Positions 7,336 to 14,314 of a DNA stretch of 27,760 nt are shown here, piece after piece. The number at the start of each line of letters is the position of its first letter. Positions within the stretch are counted from its first letter, which is position 1. Both the position numbers and the translations under genes were made by a program. This DNA is from an uncultured Clostridia bacterium (GTDB taxonomy: Bacteria; Bacillota; Clostridia; Lachnospirales; Anaerotignaceae), in assembly GCA_910587195.1 (NCBI GenBank), contig CAJUKL010000031.1, forward strand, positions 1 to 27,760. The letters are read 5' to 3'. Under the pieces are notes generated by a model. That model saw only the letters and a list, made by a program, of their open reading frames with translations. It was not told the DNA's origin and ran no database searches.

Positions 7336-8076
7336 ATGTTGCGTACAATAAAATGGTATTTCAAATTTGTATTTTGTCTTATTTTAAAATCTATTGATGC
7401 CAAAAAAGCAGATAAAATTTTAAAGGAAAAAGGCGAAAAAGTCTATGATGAATATGTTTATCATATTGTTTCACAATGGGCAATGGCACGCGTCAAAGAC
7501 AGCGGCGCACAAATTACGGTTTATGGAAAAGAAAATATTCCCAAAGATAAAACAGTGCTTTTTGTGAGCAATCATCAAAGCGATTTTGATATTGCTATCT
7601 TTTTGGCCATGCTACCTGAAAAAAAAGAAGGTTTTGTTGCAAAAGTAGAATTAGAAAAAATACCTTTTTTAAGTGCTTGGATGAAAAGAATCCATTGCAT
7701 TTTTTTGGATAGAAATGATATAAAACAATCTGCAAAAACAATTTTAGAAGGAATCCGTTTATTAAAAAGTGGTCACTCTATGGTTGTTTTTCCAGAAGGA
7801 ACAAGAAGCAAGGGGGAACAAATGGGAGAATTTAAAGCAGGTAGTTTTAAACTTGCTACCAAAGCAAAAGTGCCAATTATCCCTGTCACCATAGATGGTT
7901 CTTATAAAATTATGGAAGGAAATAAATATCGAATTTGTCCGGCAAAAGTAAATGTTTATGTGCATAAACCCATTGAAACAGCATTGATACCAAAAGAACA
8001 AGAATCAAAATTGCCAGAATTAGTTCAAAAAATCATTCAAGAGGGAAAACAAAAAAAGGGAGAAAAAACACAATGA
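7336..8076 (+). CDS. plsC: 1-acyl-sn-glycerol-3-phosphate acyltransferase
   Basis: Converts lysophosphatidic acid to phosphatidic acid at the inner face of the membrane, the second acylation in phospholipid synthesis. 246 residues, normal for PlsC. The catalytic HX4D motif appears as NHQSDFD (about residues 79-85). The acceptor-binding motif is FPEGTRSKGEQMGEFKAGSFKLA, followed by VPIIPVTIDGSY. The N-terminus (about residues 1-25) is hydrophobic enough to be a membrane anchor. The C-terminal tail is Lys-rich. The start ATG follows AAAGGG. The stop codon overlaps the start of the next gene (ATGA), so the two are translationally coupled. Confidence 0.96.
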   Translation: MLRTIKWYFKFVFCLILKSIDAKKADKILKEKGEKVYDEYVYHIVSQWAMARVKDSGAQITVYGKENIPKDKTVLFVSNHQSDFDIAIFLAMLPEKKEGFVAKVELEKIPFLSAWMKRIHCIFLDRNDIKQSAKTILEGIRLLKSGHSMVVFPEGTRSKGEQMGEFKAGSFKLATKAKVPIIPVTIDGSYKIMEGNKYRICPAKVNVYVHKPIETALIPKEQESKLPELVQKIIQEGKQKKGEKTQ

Positions 8077-9128
8077 AACAAATTATTTTATTACTTTGCT
8101 TGCTTGTTCAGATTCTTGCAGGCTGTACCACAGAAAATATACCATCATCTACCAATGAAAAAACAGAAAATTATAAATTATCTGCCTTTTCCATGCCAGT
8201 ACAAACAGAATATATTTATGATTATCTGGGGATTCGTTTTCAGCTTGGAGAGGAAGTAAACAAAGCACTAGAAGAAGGAAAATTATTTATGTATCTTGAT
8301 GCAGGATATGAACAAGACAACCAAGAATTAGCCTATGCTCGTCAAGCAATTTTATATGTTCCTAAAGAAGATAGGGAAAAAATATGGGAAAATGATAAAC
8401 AAAAAATACAAGCTTGGAAAGACCAAGCTCAAAGATTGGGTTATATTGGTGCATATAAACGGAGTGTTTTAGATCAAACAGACATTGCTACTCTCACAAA
8501 CTGCACAGAAAACAAAAATATTGGCGAAACGCCAGACGGCACTTGGCAATATTACATCAGCAGCAATGACATTCCAGAAGTACAGCCAGCTGCTGAACGT
8601 TTCCGCCGAACACTTGTAACCATATACGAAATGCAACCTTTTACAGAAGGAATTAGCATTTTTGCAGAGGCAAGGGAAAAAGAGCAAGATAGAATTGATT
8701 TTCAAACAGTAGATATTTATGGAAATCCGATTAACAAAGAAATTTTTGCCAACCATGATTTAACATTAGTCAATATTTTTATCACGCAAGCATCGCCTTG
8801 CCTACAGGAAATTTCAGAACTAGAAAAAGTATCTCAGTATGATTTTGGTGAAAAATCTGTCCAAGTTATTGGCATTGTCTATGATGCTGCCCAAATGAAA
8901 AGTGAAATCATTGAGGCCGCAAAAACAATTCATCAAGAACTTGCTATTTCTTATCCTTTTATTGTACCAGATAATAGCTTGATGGAAGGAAGATTAAAAG
9001 GAGTTACTGCTTTTCCAGAAACATTTTTTGTAGATAAAGAAGGAAATATTGTAGGAGAATATTATTTAGGGGCAAGACCGCAAGAAGATTGGATTGAAGT
9101 AATTCAAAAAGAATTGCAAAATTTTTAG
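8073..9128 (+). CDS. TlpA/thioredoxin-fold lipoprotein lacking the first CXXC cysteine
   Basis: 351 residues, exported lipoprotein: hydrophobic signal followed by LAGC with the lipid-attachment Cys18. Residues about 35-195 form an unassigned extracytoplasmic domain. Residues about 205-351 form a TlpA/redoxin domain: FQTVDIYGNPI, then LTLVNIFITQASPC, and the cis-Pro region GVTAFPETFFVDKEGNIVG. The active-site CXXC of thiol oxidoreductases reads A240-S-P-C243, so the nucleophilic cysteine is missing and ordinary disulfide exchange is not expected. It overlaps plsC by 4 bp and ends at a terminator, forming a two-gene operon. A chaperone-like or peroxiredoxin-like role is possible but unproven. 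Confidence 0.88.
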   Translation: MKQIILLLCLLVQILAGCTTENIPSSTNEKTENYKLSAFSMPVQTEYIYDYLGIRFQLGEEVNKALEEGKLFMYLDAGYEQDNQELAYARQAILYVPKEDREKIWENDKQKIQAWKDQAQRLGYIGAYKRSVLDQTDIATLTNCTENKNIGETPDGTWQYYISSNDIPEVQPAAERFRRTLVTIYEMQPFTEGISIFAEAREKEQDRIDFQTVDIYGNPINKEIFANHDLTLVNIFITQASPCLQEISELEKVSQYDFGEKSVQVIGIVYDAAQMKSEIIEAAKTIHQELAISYPFIVPDNSLMEGRLKGVTAFPETFFVDKEGNIVGEYYLGARPQEDWIEVIQKELQNF

Positions 9129-9153
9129 GAATTGCCCATTGATTTACCATTGA

Positions 9154-9188
9154 GGAAGCTTTTGGAAGTTACAAAAGTTTCCTTTTTT
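9154..9188 (+). terminator. Terminator of the plsC operon
   Basis: GGAA-G-CTTTTG (9154-9164) pairs with CAAAAG-T-TTCC (9172-9182) and runs into TTTTTT. The T tract overlaps the stop codon (9187-9189) of the converging minus-strand gene. Confidence 0.75.
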
Positions 9189-9654
9189 AAAATTCATTTT
9201 TTTTAATATTTTCGATTAATACTTTTCTAATTGATTCATTTTTTGTGATGTAATGAAATCGTTTTTTAAATATGTCCAGAAGTTCTATTTCCGCAACTTC
9301 GAATTCTTCTGTAACCATATCTGTTGTTAAATCATATTCTACAAACTCTCTCCCTTTGTTTAGTAATGACATTTGTGTTAATCTCCATAGAAAAATACCA
9401 ATCATAATATCCATTTCCATGGTTTCCATCTGAATAATGCGGGTTAATTTTTGTTCTATCATATTCGCCTTATTTCTAGTATATTTTTCTCGGGAACGAC
9501 CTTTAAAATATTCTGGAGCATAATCTGGGAAATACTCTTTAGGGTTATCAAAAATATTGATAAATTCTTGTAATTTTTGTTGTTCTTCTGTAAGTTCTTT
9601 TTCTGATAAATGTTTTTGTTTTTTTGATATTTGTAGTCTATTTTCAGAATCCAA
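9187..9654 (-). CDS. Hypothetical protein, about 155 aa
   Basis: Not recognised. It is soluble, highly charged and probably mostly helical; the N-terminal 40 residues are rich in Lys, Glu and Gln and may form a coiled coil. A central hydrophobic stretch (MEMDIMIGIFLWRLTQMSLL) is amphipathic rather than clearly transmembrane. The ATG at 9669 has no ribosome site, whereas GGAGG lies 8 nt before an in-frame TTG at 9654, so TTG is my preferred start. It diverges from the XRE regulator at 9811, and the shared intergenic region suggests that this regulator controls it. Base composition is more AT-rich than the neighbours. Confidence 0.65.
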   Translation of the reverse strand: MDSENRLQISKKQKHLSEKELTEEQQKLQEFINIFDNPKEYFPDYAPEYFKGRSREKYTRNKANMIEQKLTRIIQMETMEMDIMIGIFLWRLTQMSLLNKGREFVEYDLTTDMVTEEFEVAEIELLDIFKKRFHYITKNESIRKVLIENIKKNEF

Positions 9655-9810
9655 AAAAACCGCCTCCATTTTATTGTGTATTTATGACTTCTTTCATCCA
9701 TTATATCAAACATTTATGAATATTACAACAATATTTATATTATTATATCAAAATATTATTCATTATAATTTACTGCAATATATAGCATAATAATTGTGGG
9801 GGTATATGTT

Positions 9811-10125
9811 ATGGATATTGCAAAAAAATTTCGAAATATAAGAAATGAAAAAAAGCTTAGTGTTTACAAGCTTTCAAATCTTTCTGATGTTTCTCAAAAT
9901 TATATTCACAATATAGAAAAAGGTATTAATCAGCCAAGTATTTATATTCTTGAAAAACTTTTGAAACCTATGGGAATAACATTATCAGAATTTTTTAATG
10001 ATAATTTAGATATTTATTATCCGAGTGAATTTGAAAAAGAAGTTTTATATTATATTCGAACATTAACAAAAACACAAGCTAATATTGTATTAGATTTAAT
10101 AAAAAATATGAATATTATAAGATAA
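9811..10125 (+). CDS. XRE-family transcriptional regulator
   Basis: 104 residues. The HTH_3 domain spans about residues 5-60: IAKKFRNIRNEKKLSVYKLSNLSDVSQNYIHNIEKGINQPSIYILEKLL, then GITLSEFF. The C-terminal 40 residues (YPSEFEKEVLYYIRTLTKTQANIVLDLI) resemble the tail found in SinR-like or phage-type repressors. The start is the ATG at 9811, 8 nt after GGGGG; an in-frame GTG at 9796 overlaps that ribosome site. The gene is divergent from the hypothetical at 9654 and is the likely regulator of the shared intergenic region. Confidence 0.88.
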   Translation: MDIAKKFRNIRNEKKLSVYKLSNLSDVSQNYIHNIEKGINQPSIYILEKLLKPMGITLSEFFNDNLDIYYPSEFEKEVLYYIRTLTKTQANIVLDLIKNMNIIR

Positions 10126-10131
10126 AAGAAG

Positions 10132-10164
10132 GGGGAAACCTTTGTCAATTACAAAAGTTTCCCC
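10132..10164. terminator. Long hairpin between the XRE gene and the DUF711 region
   Basis: GGGGAAACCTTTG (10132-10144) pairs almost fully with CAAAAGTTTCCCC (10152-10164). On the minus strand it is followed by TTCTTTTAT and could stop leftward transcription; on the plus strand the following sequence is A-rich. From 10165 to 10253 I see only AT-rich sequence. Confidence 0.5.
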
Positions 10165-10253
10165 AAAATCTATATTTTAGTACAAAAAAGTTTTATCAGT
10201 TTTTTAAAAAAGTAGCAACTTATTATGAACTTAACAAAAGTCAGAAGTTTTTA

Positions 10254-10583
10254 GGGGGAACTTTTTTCACTTGTGAAAAGTTCCCCCCAAACGTCCTTCG
10301 GACGTTTTCCCCCTTCAAAAACACGCTTGCAAGCAAGTTAGAACCTTGAGGACTTTGTCCTCAAACTCCTACAAGCTTTTTGAAAAAAGCTTGACCAAAA
10401 ACTTTTTCTTTTGCGAACGGAACAGAGCGAAAAGTTTTTCTTTTGTAAACGGAACAGAACAAAAGTTTTAACCGATGGTATTCCGTTGTCGTTCAGCTAA
10501 AATAACTGTTCACGTTCAACGTACAGCGGCAAAACGAAGTTTTGCACAAAAGTTCTTTGCTTACTTTCTTTCAAGAAAGTAAG
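10254..10583 (-). repeat. Modular hairpin repeat, copy B (longest copy)
   Basis: Read on the minus strand, the modules are: hairpin 1 CTTACTTTCTT/AAGAAAGTAAG (10560-10583), hairpin 4 GCAAAAC/GTTTTGC (10529-10545), core GAACGACAACGGAA, an internal 32-bp duplication around 10403-10445, hairpin 2 CAAGCTTTTT/AAAAAGCTTG (10372-10393), hairpin 3 TTGAGGAC-AAA-GTCCTCAA (10346-10364), then two extra hairpins AAACGTCC/GGACGTTT (10289-10307) and GGGGGAACTTTT/AAAAGTTCCCCC (10254-10287). Hairpin 1 abuts the stop codon of the minus-strand DUF711 gene with no spacer. The copy fills most of the 458-bp intergenic gap. Confidence 0.85.
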
Positions 10584-11942
10584 TTAGTTTTTGAAGCTGT
10601 GAATTGGTGCCGGGATTCGTCCACCCCTACTTATAAATCTTTCACAGCTATAAGTATTCACAGGCATCACAGGTGCATAGCCTAAAAGGCCACCAAACTC
10701 TACTGTATCTCCCACTTTTTTACCAGTTACAGGTATCAAGCGGACGGCTGTTGTTTTATTATTTATCATCCCAATGGCAGCCTCATCTGCAATTATCCCA
10801 GAAATAGTTGCAGCAGAAGTATCTCCTGGTACTGCAATCATATCCAAACCAACAGAGCACACACAAGTCATTGCTTCTAATTTTTCCAATGTCAAAGCAC
10901 CTTTTTCTGCTGCTACAATCATGCCATGGTCTTCACTCACGGGAATAAATGCACCACTTAATCCACCTACATAGGAAGATGCCATCACACCGCCTTTTTT
11001 TACATTATCATTCAAAATAGCAAGGGCGGCTGTTGTGCCAGGTGCACCTGCTTCTTCCAAGCCCATTTCTTGGAAAATTTCTGCAATGCTATCTCCAATT
11101 AAAGGGGTTGGCGCAAGGGATAAGTCAATAATGCCAAAAGGAACCTGTAATCTTTTAGAGGCTTCCTGTGCAATTAACTGACCTACCCTTGTAATTTTAA
11201 AAGCAGTCTTTTTTACAGTTTCGCAAAGTGTTTCAAAATCAGCTTCTCTGACTTCTTCCAATGCCCTTTTTACAACACCTGGCCCACTAACACCCACATT
11301 AATAACACAATCCTTTTCGCCTACACCATGAAATGCACCCGCCATAAAAGGATTATCTTCCACAGCATTACAAAAAACAACCAATTTTGCACAGCCCAAA
11401 CTATCTTGCTCTTTTGTCAATTCTGCTGTTTGCAAAATAATTTCACCCATTTTTTTAATGGCGTCCATATTCATGCCATTTCGAGAAGTTCCCACATTAA
11501 TGGAAGAACAAACAACATCTGTTTCACTTAATGCTTGTGGAATCGAATTAATTAAAATTTCATCAGATTTTGTGCAACCTTTTTGTACCAATGCAGAAAA
11601 TCCACCAATAAAATTTACACCAACTGCTTTTGCAGCCTTATCTAAAGTATGTGCTACACTAACATAGCTATCTGTTTTGCAGCCTGCGGCAGCAATAGAA
11701 ATTGGTGTCACAGAAATTCTTTTATGCACAACTGGAACACCGAATTGTTTTGCTAAATCATCTCCTACTTTAACTAAATCTTTTGCACAAGTTGTAATTT
11801 TTTGATATACTTTTTTATTAAATTTATCAATATCGGAATCAGCACAATCCATTAAATTGATACCCATTGTAATCGTACGGACATCTAAATTAGAATCCTC
11901 TATCATTTTATTTGTTTCTAAAATTTCACTTCTTGTAATCAA
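10584..11942 (-). CDS. PFL family protein, DUF711/UPF0210
   Basis: 452 residues, the usual length of UPF0210 proteins. Recognised by ETNKMIEDSNLDVRTITMGINLMDC at the N-terminus, VPVVHKRISVTPISI, the glycine-rich NVGVSGPGVV block, LSLAPTPLIGDSIAEI, and the C-terminal GGLLGYAPVMPVN with a terminal RGGRIPAPIHS. The family shares a fold with pyruvate formate-lyase-type barrels but has no established reaction. It is translated from TTG, with AGGAGG a few nt upstream. It lies 12 nt downstream of an ACT-domain gene, a pairing conserved across Firmicutes that suggests an amino-acid-responsive partner. The stop codon touches a structured repeat. Confidence 0.93.
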   Translation of the reverse strand: MITRSEILETNKMIEDSNLDVRTITMGINLMDCADSDIDKFNKKVYQKITTCAKDLVKVGDDLAKQFGVPVVHKRISVTPISIAAAGCKTDSYVSVAHTLDKAAKAVGVNFIGGFSALVQKGCTKSDEILINSIPQALSETDVVCSSINVGTSRNGMNMDAIKKMGEIILQTAELTKEQDSLGCAKLVVFCNAVEDNPFMAGAFHGVGEKDCVINVGVSGPGVVKRALEEVREADFETLCETVKKTAFKITRVGQLIAQEASKRLQVPFGIIDLSLAPTPLIGDSIAEIFQEMGLEEAGAPGTTAALAILNDNVKKGGVMASSYVGGLSGAFIPVSEDHGMIVAAEKGALTLEKLEAMTCVCSVGLDMIAVPGDTSAATISGIIADEAAIGMINNKTTAVRLIPVTGKKVGDTVEFGGLLGYAPVMPVNTYSCERFISRGGRIPAPIHSFKN

Positions 11943-11954
11943 AAAAGCCCCTCC

Positions 11955-12224
11955 TTAAACACGATGCATAGAATTAAAAATATCTTCATGCTGCATTTTA
12001 ATTACAACACCTATTTCGTTTCCCAAGTCAGCCAACTCGTCAACAATAACTGTAAATTCTTTTTTTACAGTAGATAAATCAACAATCATCATCATGTTTA
12101 AGTAATCTCCCACAATGGTTTGTGAAATATCTAAAATATTAATTTCATTTCGTGATAAATAAATACAAACTGTTCCAATAATACCTACATGGTCTTTTCC
12201 TAATACCGTAATAATTCCCTTCAT
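11955..12224 (-). CDS. ACT domain-containing protein, UPF0237
   Basis: 89 residues, a single ACT domain: ITVLGKDHVGIIGTVCIYLSRNEINILDISQTIVGDYLNMMMIVDL, the typical beta-alpha-beta start with the GKDxxGI turn that binds amino acids at the dimer interface. GcvR-like regulatory ACT domains are the nearest named relatives. ATG follows GGAGGATACTG. It is the first gene of a two-gene unit with the DUF711 protein; 83 bp separate it from the end of gpr upstream. Confidence 0.93.
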   Translation of the reverse strand: MKGIITVLGKDHVGIIGTVCIYLSRNEINILDISQTIVGDYLNMMMIVDLSTVKKEFTVIVDELADLGNEIGVVIKMQHEDIFNSMHRV

Positions 12225-12307
12225 CAGTATCCTCCTTTATTTTTATGAATTATAAAGATTATTGTATCCATAAAATCGAATTTTGGCAATAGGAAAAGAA
12301 AAAAGAT

Positions 12308-13312
12308 TTAATAAGTAAAACGATTAATGTCCTCCATTGTAATGCCTGGATGTACTGCAACATTAATTGCATTTGCTATAATATTAGCAAGACGATCCAC
12401 TACAGCATCCACTTCTTTTGGTGTAACAAACATATTTCCCACATAAGGGTTTAATATTTCCACAATCAATTTATATTTTTCATCTGTATCCATGGAATGA
12501 AGCATTTGATAAAATGCACTTCCCTGTTTTGTTTGTGCAATCATTTCTTCCAACATTCTATCCATGGTATCATTTATCAGCGTTGCAGCGTCCACAACAG
12601 TAGGAACACCTAATGCTAAAACTGGTACACCAAGTGTTTCCTTATTTAAAGTCATTCTTTTATTGCCTACACCAGCTCCAGGTGCAACACCAGTATCTGA
12701 CATTTGTATAGTGCTATTAATTCTGCTAAACTTACGAGCTGCTAATGCATCTATTGCAATCACCAAATCTGGTTTTAATTTTTCCACCACACCCTTTATA
12801 ATTTCACCTGTTTCAATTCCTGTAATTCCCATCACACCCGGACTAATTGCTGCAACACTTCTGACCGATTTTTCTAATTCTTCTGGCAATACCCCCTCTA
12901 AATGGCGTGTTACGAGAATTTTATCAATGACTTTAGGGCCTAAAGCATCTGGTGTAATATTCCAGTTTCCTAAGCCTACCACCAATATTTTAGACTTTGG
13001 ATTTAGGTTTGTTAATCCGCTGATGTGTTGTGCTACCACTTTCATCATTTCCTCGTGGCTTGTAATATCGTTTTCTTTTAACAATTCTGATTCTATAGTA
13101 ATATAATTCCCTATAGGCTTGCCCATTGTTTCGCTACCAGTTTGATTTAAAATTTGAACATGAGTAATTTGATAAATATCTGTTTGCCGTGTTTCAACTT
13201 TTACACCATCTAATTCATCACAATTGTTTTGTTCTTCCTGTGCAAGTTCTCTTGCTTCAATGGCTAAGTCTGTTCTAGGACTAAAGTTCCACATAATATT
13301 TTTTTCTTTCAT
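12308..13312 (-). CDS. gpr: Germination protease GPR (spore endopeptidase)
   Basis: Aspartic-type endopeptidase (MEROPS A25) that degrades small acid-soluble spore proteins at germination. It is made as a zymogen in the forespore. From the start chosen at 13312 (GAGAGGA, then 6 nt), the protein is 334 residues. RTDLAIE places the expected self-cleavage after Asp15, giving the 15-residue propeptide known for Bacillus GPR, which supports this start over the longer frame from 13429. Family blocks seen: VVGLGNWNITPDALGPKVID, SPGVMGITGIETGEI and IAIDALAARKFSRINSTIQMSDTGVAPGAGVGNKR, containing the conserved Asp residues. It diverges from rpsT. I could not identify a sigma-G promoter with confidence. 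Confidence 0.96.
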   Translation of the reverse strand: MKEKNIMWNFSPRTDLAIEARELAQEEQNNCDELDGVKVETRQTDIYQITHVQILNQTGSETMGKPIGNYITIESELLKENDITSHEEMMKVVAQHISGLTNLNPKSKILVVGLGNWNITPDALGPKVIDKILVTRHLEGVLPEELEKSVRSVAAISPGVMGITGIETGEIIKGVVEKLKPDLVIAIDALAARKFSRINSTIQMSDTGVAPGAGVGNKRMTLNKETLGVPVLALGVPTVVDAATLINDTMDRMLEEMIAQTKQGSAFYQMLHSMDTDEKYKLIVEILNPYVGNMFVTPKEVDAVVDRLANIIANAINVAVHPGITMEDINRFTY

Positions 13313-13428
13313 AAATATCCTCTCCCATTGCTTTTTATAAAATTTTATATTTTTATAAAAAAATTCCATTAATGTAATAAGACCTTCTTTTTCGCCATTA
13401 TTTTTACCTCGAATTTTAAATATATACA

Positions 13429-13457
13429 TTGACTTATCCTTTGCTTTCGGTTACAAT
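13429..13457 (+). promoter_or_regulatory. Sigma-A-type promoter of rpsT
   Basis: TTGACT at 13429-13434 and TACAAT at 13452-13457 are separated by exactly 17 nt. Transcription would start near 13464, giving a leader of about 118 nt before the rpsT start. Confidence 0.75.
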
Positions 13458-13469
13458 ATATGGTGTTGA

Positions 13470-13513
13470 ATTAATCGCAAGCGTGTCGAAGCATATTTGC
13501 TTTTGTGATTAAT
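13470..13513 (+). promoter_or_regulatory. Leader hairpin in the rpsT 5' UTR
   Basis: ATTAATC (13470-13476) pairs with GATTAAT (13507-13513). The stem continues inward with a partial CAAGC/GCTTTTG pairing. It sits entirely between the predicted transcription start and the AGGAGG of rpsT. Ribosomal-protein leaders often bind their own product, so autogenous control by S20 is possible, but the motif is not one I recognise. Confidence 0.45.
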
Positions 13514-13581
13514 AGAAGTTGAAAAAGTGATATTCCCCAAATATCCAAAAAAAAAATTTATAAAATTAGGAGGAAAAAAAA

Positions 13582-13842
13582 TTGGCAAATATTAAATCTG
13601 CAAAAAAAAGAATTAAAGTCATCACAAAAAAGACCTTGAGAAATAAAATGATTAAATCTCAGACAAAAACTGCAATCAAAAAGGTTTTAGTTGCTGTAAA
13701 TGCGGGCGATAAAGAAACTGCTACAACTACATTAAAAGGTGCAGTATCTGCGATTGACAGAGCATATTCTAAAGGTGTTTATCATAAAAATACAGCCGCT
13801 AGAAAAAAATCTAGCTTAACCAGAATGGTAAACGGTTTATAA
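13582..13842 (+). CDS. rpsT: 30S ribosomal protein S20
   Basis: Binds 16S rRNA in the small subunit. 86 residues, typical length. Lys/Arg-rich helical protein: ANIKSAKKRIKVITKKTLRNKMIKS at the N-terminus and the conserved VYHKNTAARKKSSLTRMVN at the C-terminus. The start codon is TTG, 8 nt after AGGAGG; non-ATG initiation is also known for S20 in other bacteria, where it limits expression. A single-gene unit with its own promoter and terminator, divergent from gpr, an arrangement common in Clostridia. Confidence 0.98.
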   Translation: MANIKSAKKRIKVITKKTLRNKMIKSQTKTAIKKVLVAVNAGDKETATTTLKGAVSAIDRAYSKGVYHKNTAARKKSSLTRMVNGL

Positions 13843-13849
13843 GACACAT

Positions 13850-13879
13850 AAAAAGGACATCAAACGATGTCCTTTTTTA
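13850..13879 (+). terminator. rpsT terminator
   Basis: GGACATC (13855-13861) / GATGTCC (13866-13872) with loop AAAC, flanked by AAAAA on the left and TTTTTT on the right, 7 nt after the stop codon. Confidence 0.92.
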
Positions 13880-13916
13880 TTAGAAAAACTAGAATTTTTT
13901 CGATTGTTTTCTTTCC

Positions 13917-14068
13917 CCAACTTTTTTGAAAAAAAGTTGGACAAAAAACTTTTTCTTTTGTATACGGCACAAATCGAAAGTTTTAACGATTGGTGTTCCG
14001 TTGTCGTTCTTCTAAAGCAACTATTCAACTTTAACACAGCTGCAAAACAAAGTTTTGCACAAAAGTTC
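13917..14068 (-). repeat. Modular hairpin repeat, copy C
   Basis: On the minus strand: GAACTTTTGTGC, hairpin 4 GCAAAAC-TTT-GTTTTGC (14042-14058), core GAACGACAACGGAACACCAA (around 14000), then hairpin 2 in the variant form CCAACTTTTTT/AAAAAAAGTTGG (13917-13940). Compared with CAAGC/GCTTG in copies A, B and D, the variant changes both sides of the stem together. Hairpin 1 is missing; the copy is directly followed by copy D in the same orientation, making a tandem pair. Confidence 0.8.
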
Positions 14069-14111
14069 CTCCAAACCTTCTCAAAAACACGTTTACAAGC
14101 GTAGAAAGACC

Positions 14112-14314
14112 GTAAGGCTTTGCCCTACAACCCACAAGCTTTTTGAAAAAAGCTTGACCAAAAACTTTTTCTTTTGCATACGGCACAAATTGAAAATTTT
14201 AACTATTGGTGTTCCGTTGTCGTTCTTCTAAAGCAACTATTCAACTTCAACTCACAACTGCAAAACGAAGTTTTGCACAAAAGTTCTTTGCTTACTTTCT
14301 TTCAAGAAAGTAAG
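14112..14314 (-). repeat. Modular hairpin repeat, copy D
   Basis: On the minus strand: hairpin 1 CTTACTTTCTT/AAGAAAGTAAG (14291-14314), hairpin 4 GCAAAAC-TTC-GTTTTGC (14260-14276), core GAACGACAACGGAACACCAA, hairpin 2 CAAGCTTTTT/AAAAAGCTTG (14135-14156) and hairpin 3 GTAGGGC-AAA-GCCTTAC (14112-14128). The stop codon of the SpoIID-domain gene (TGA, 14302-14304) lies at the centre of hairpin 1, so the element encodes that protein's last residues. Copies C and D together fill the 13880-14301 gap. Confidence 0.85.

Noticed and set aside
12564..13106. 180-codon ORF antisense to gpr
   Set aside because: It lies wholly inside the gpr frame, has no ribosome site and no recognisable domain; gpr is unambiguous.
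13313..13429. N-terminal extension of gpr from the ATG at 13429
   Set aside because: No ribosome site supports it, and the start at 13312 gives the exact 15-residue propeptide expected of GPR.
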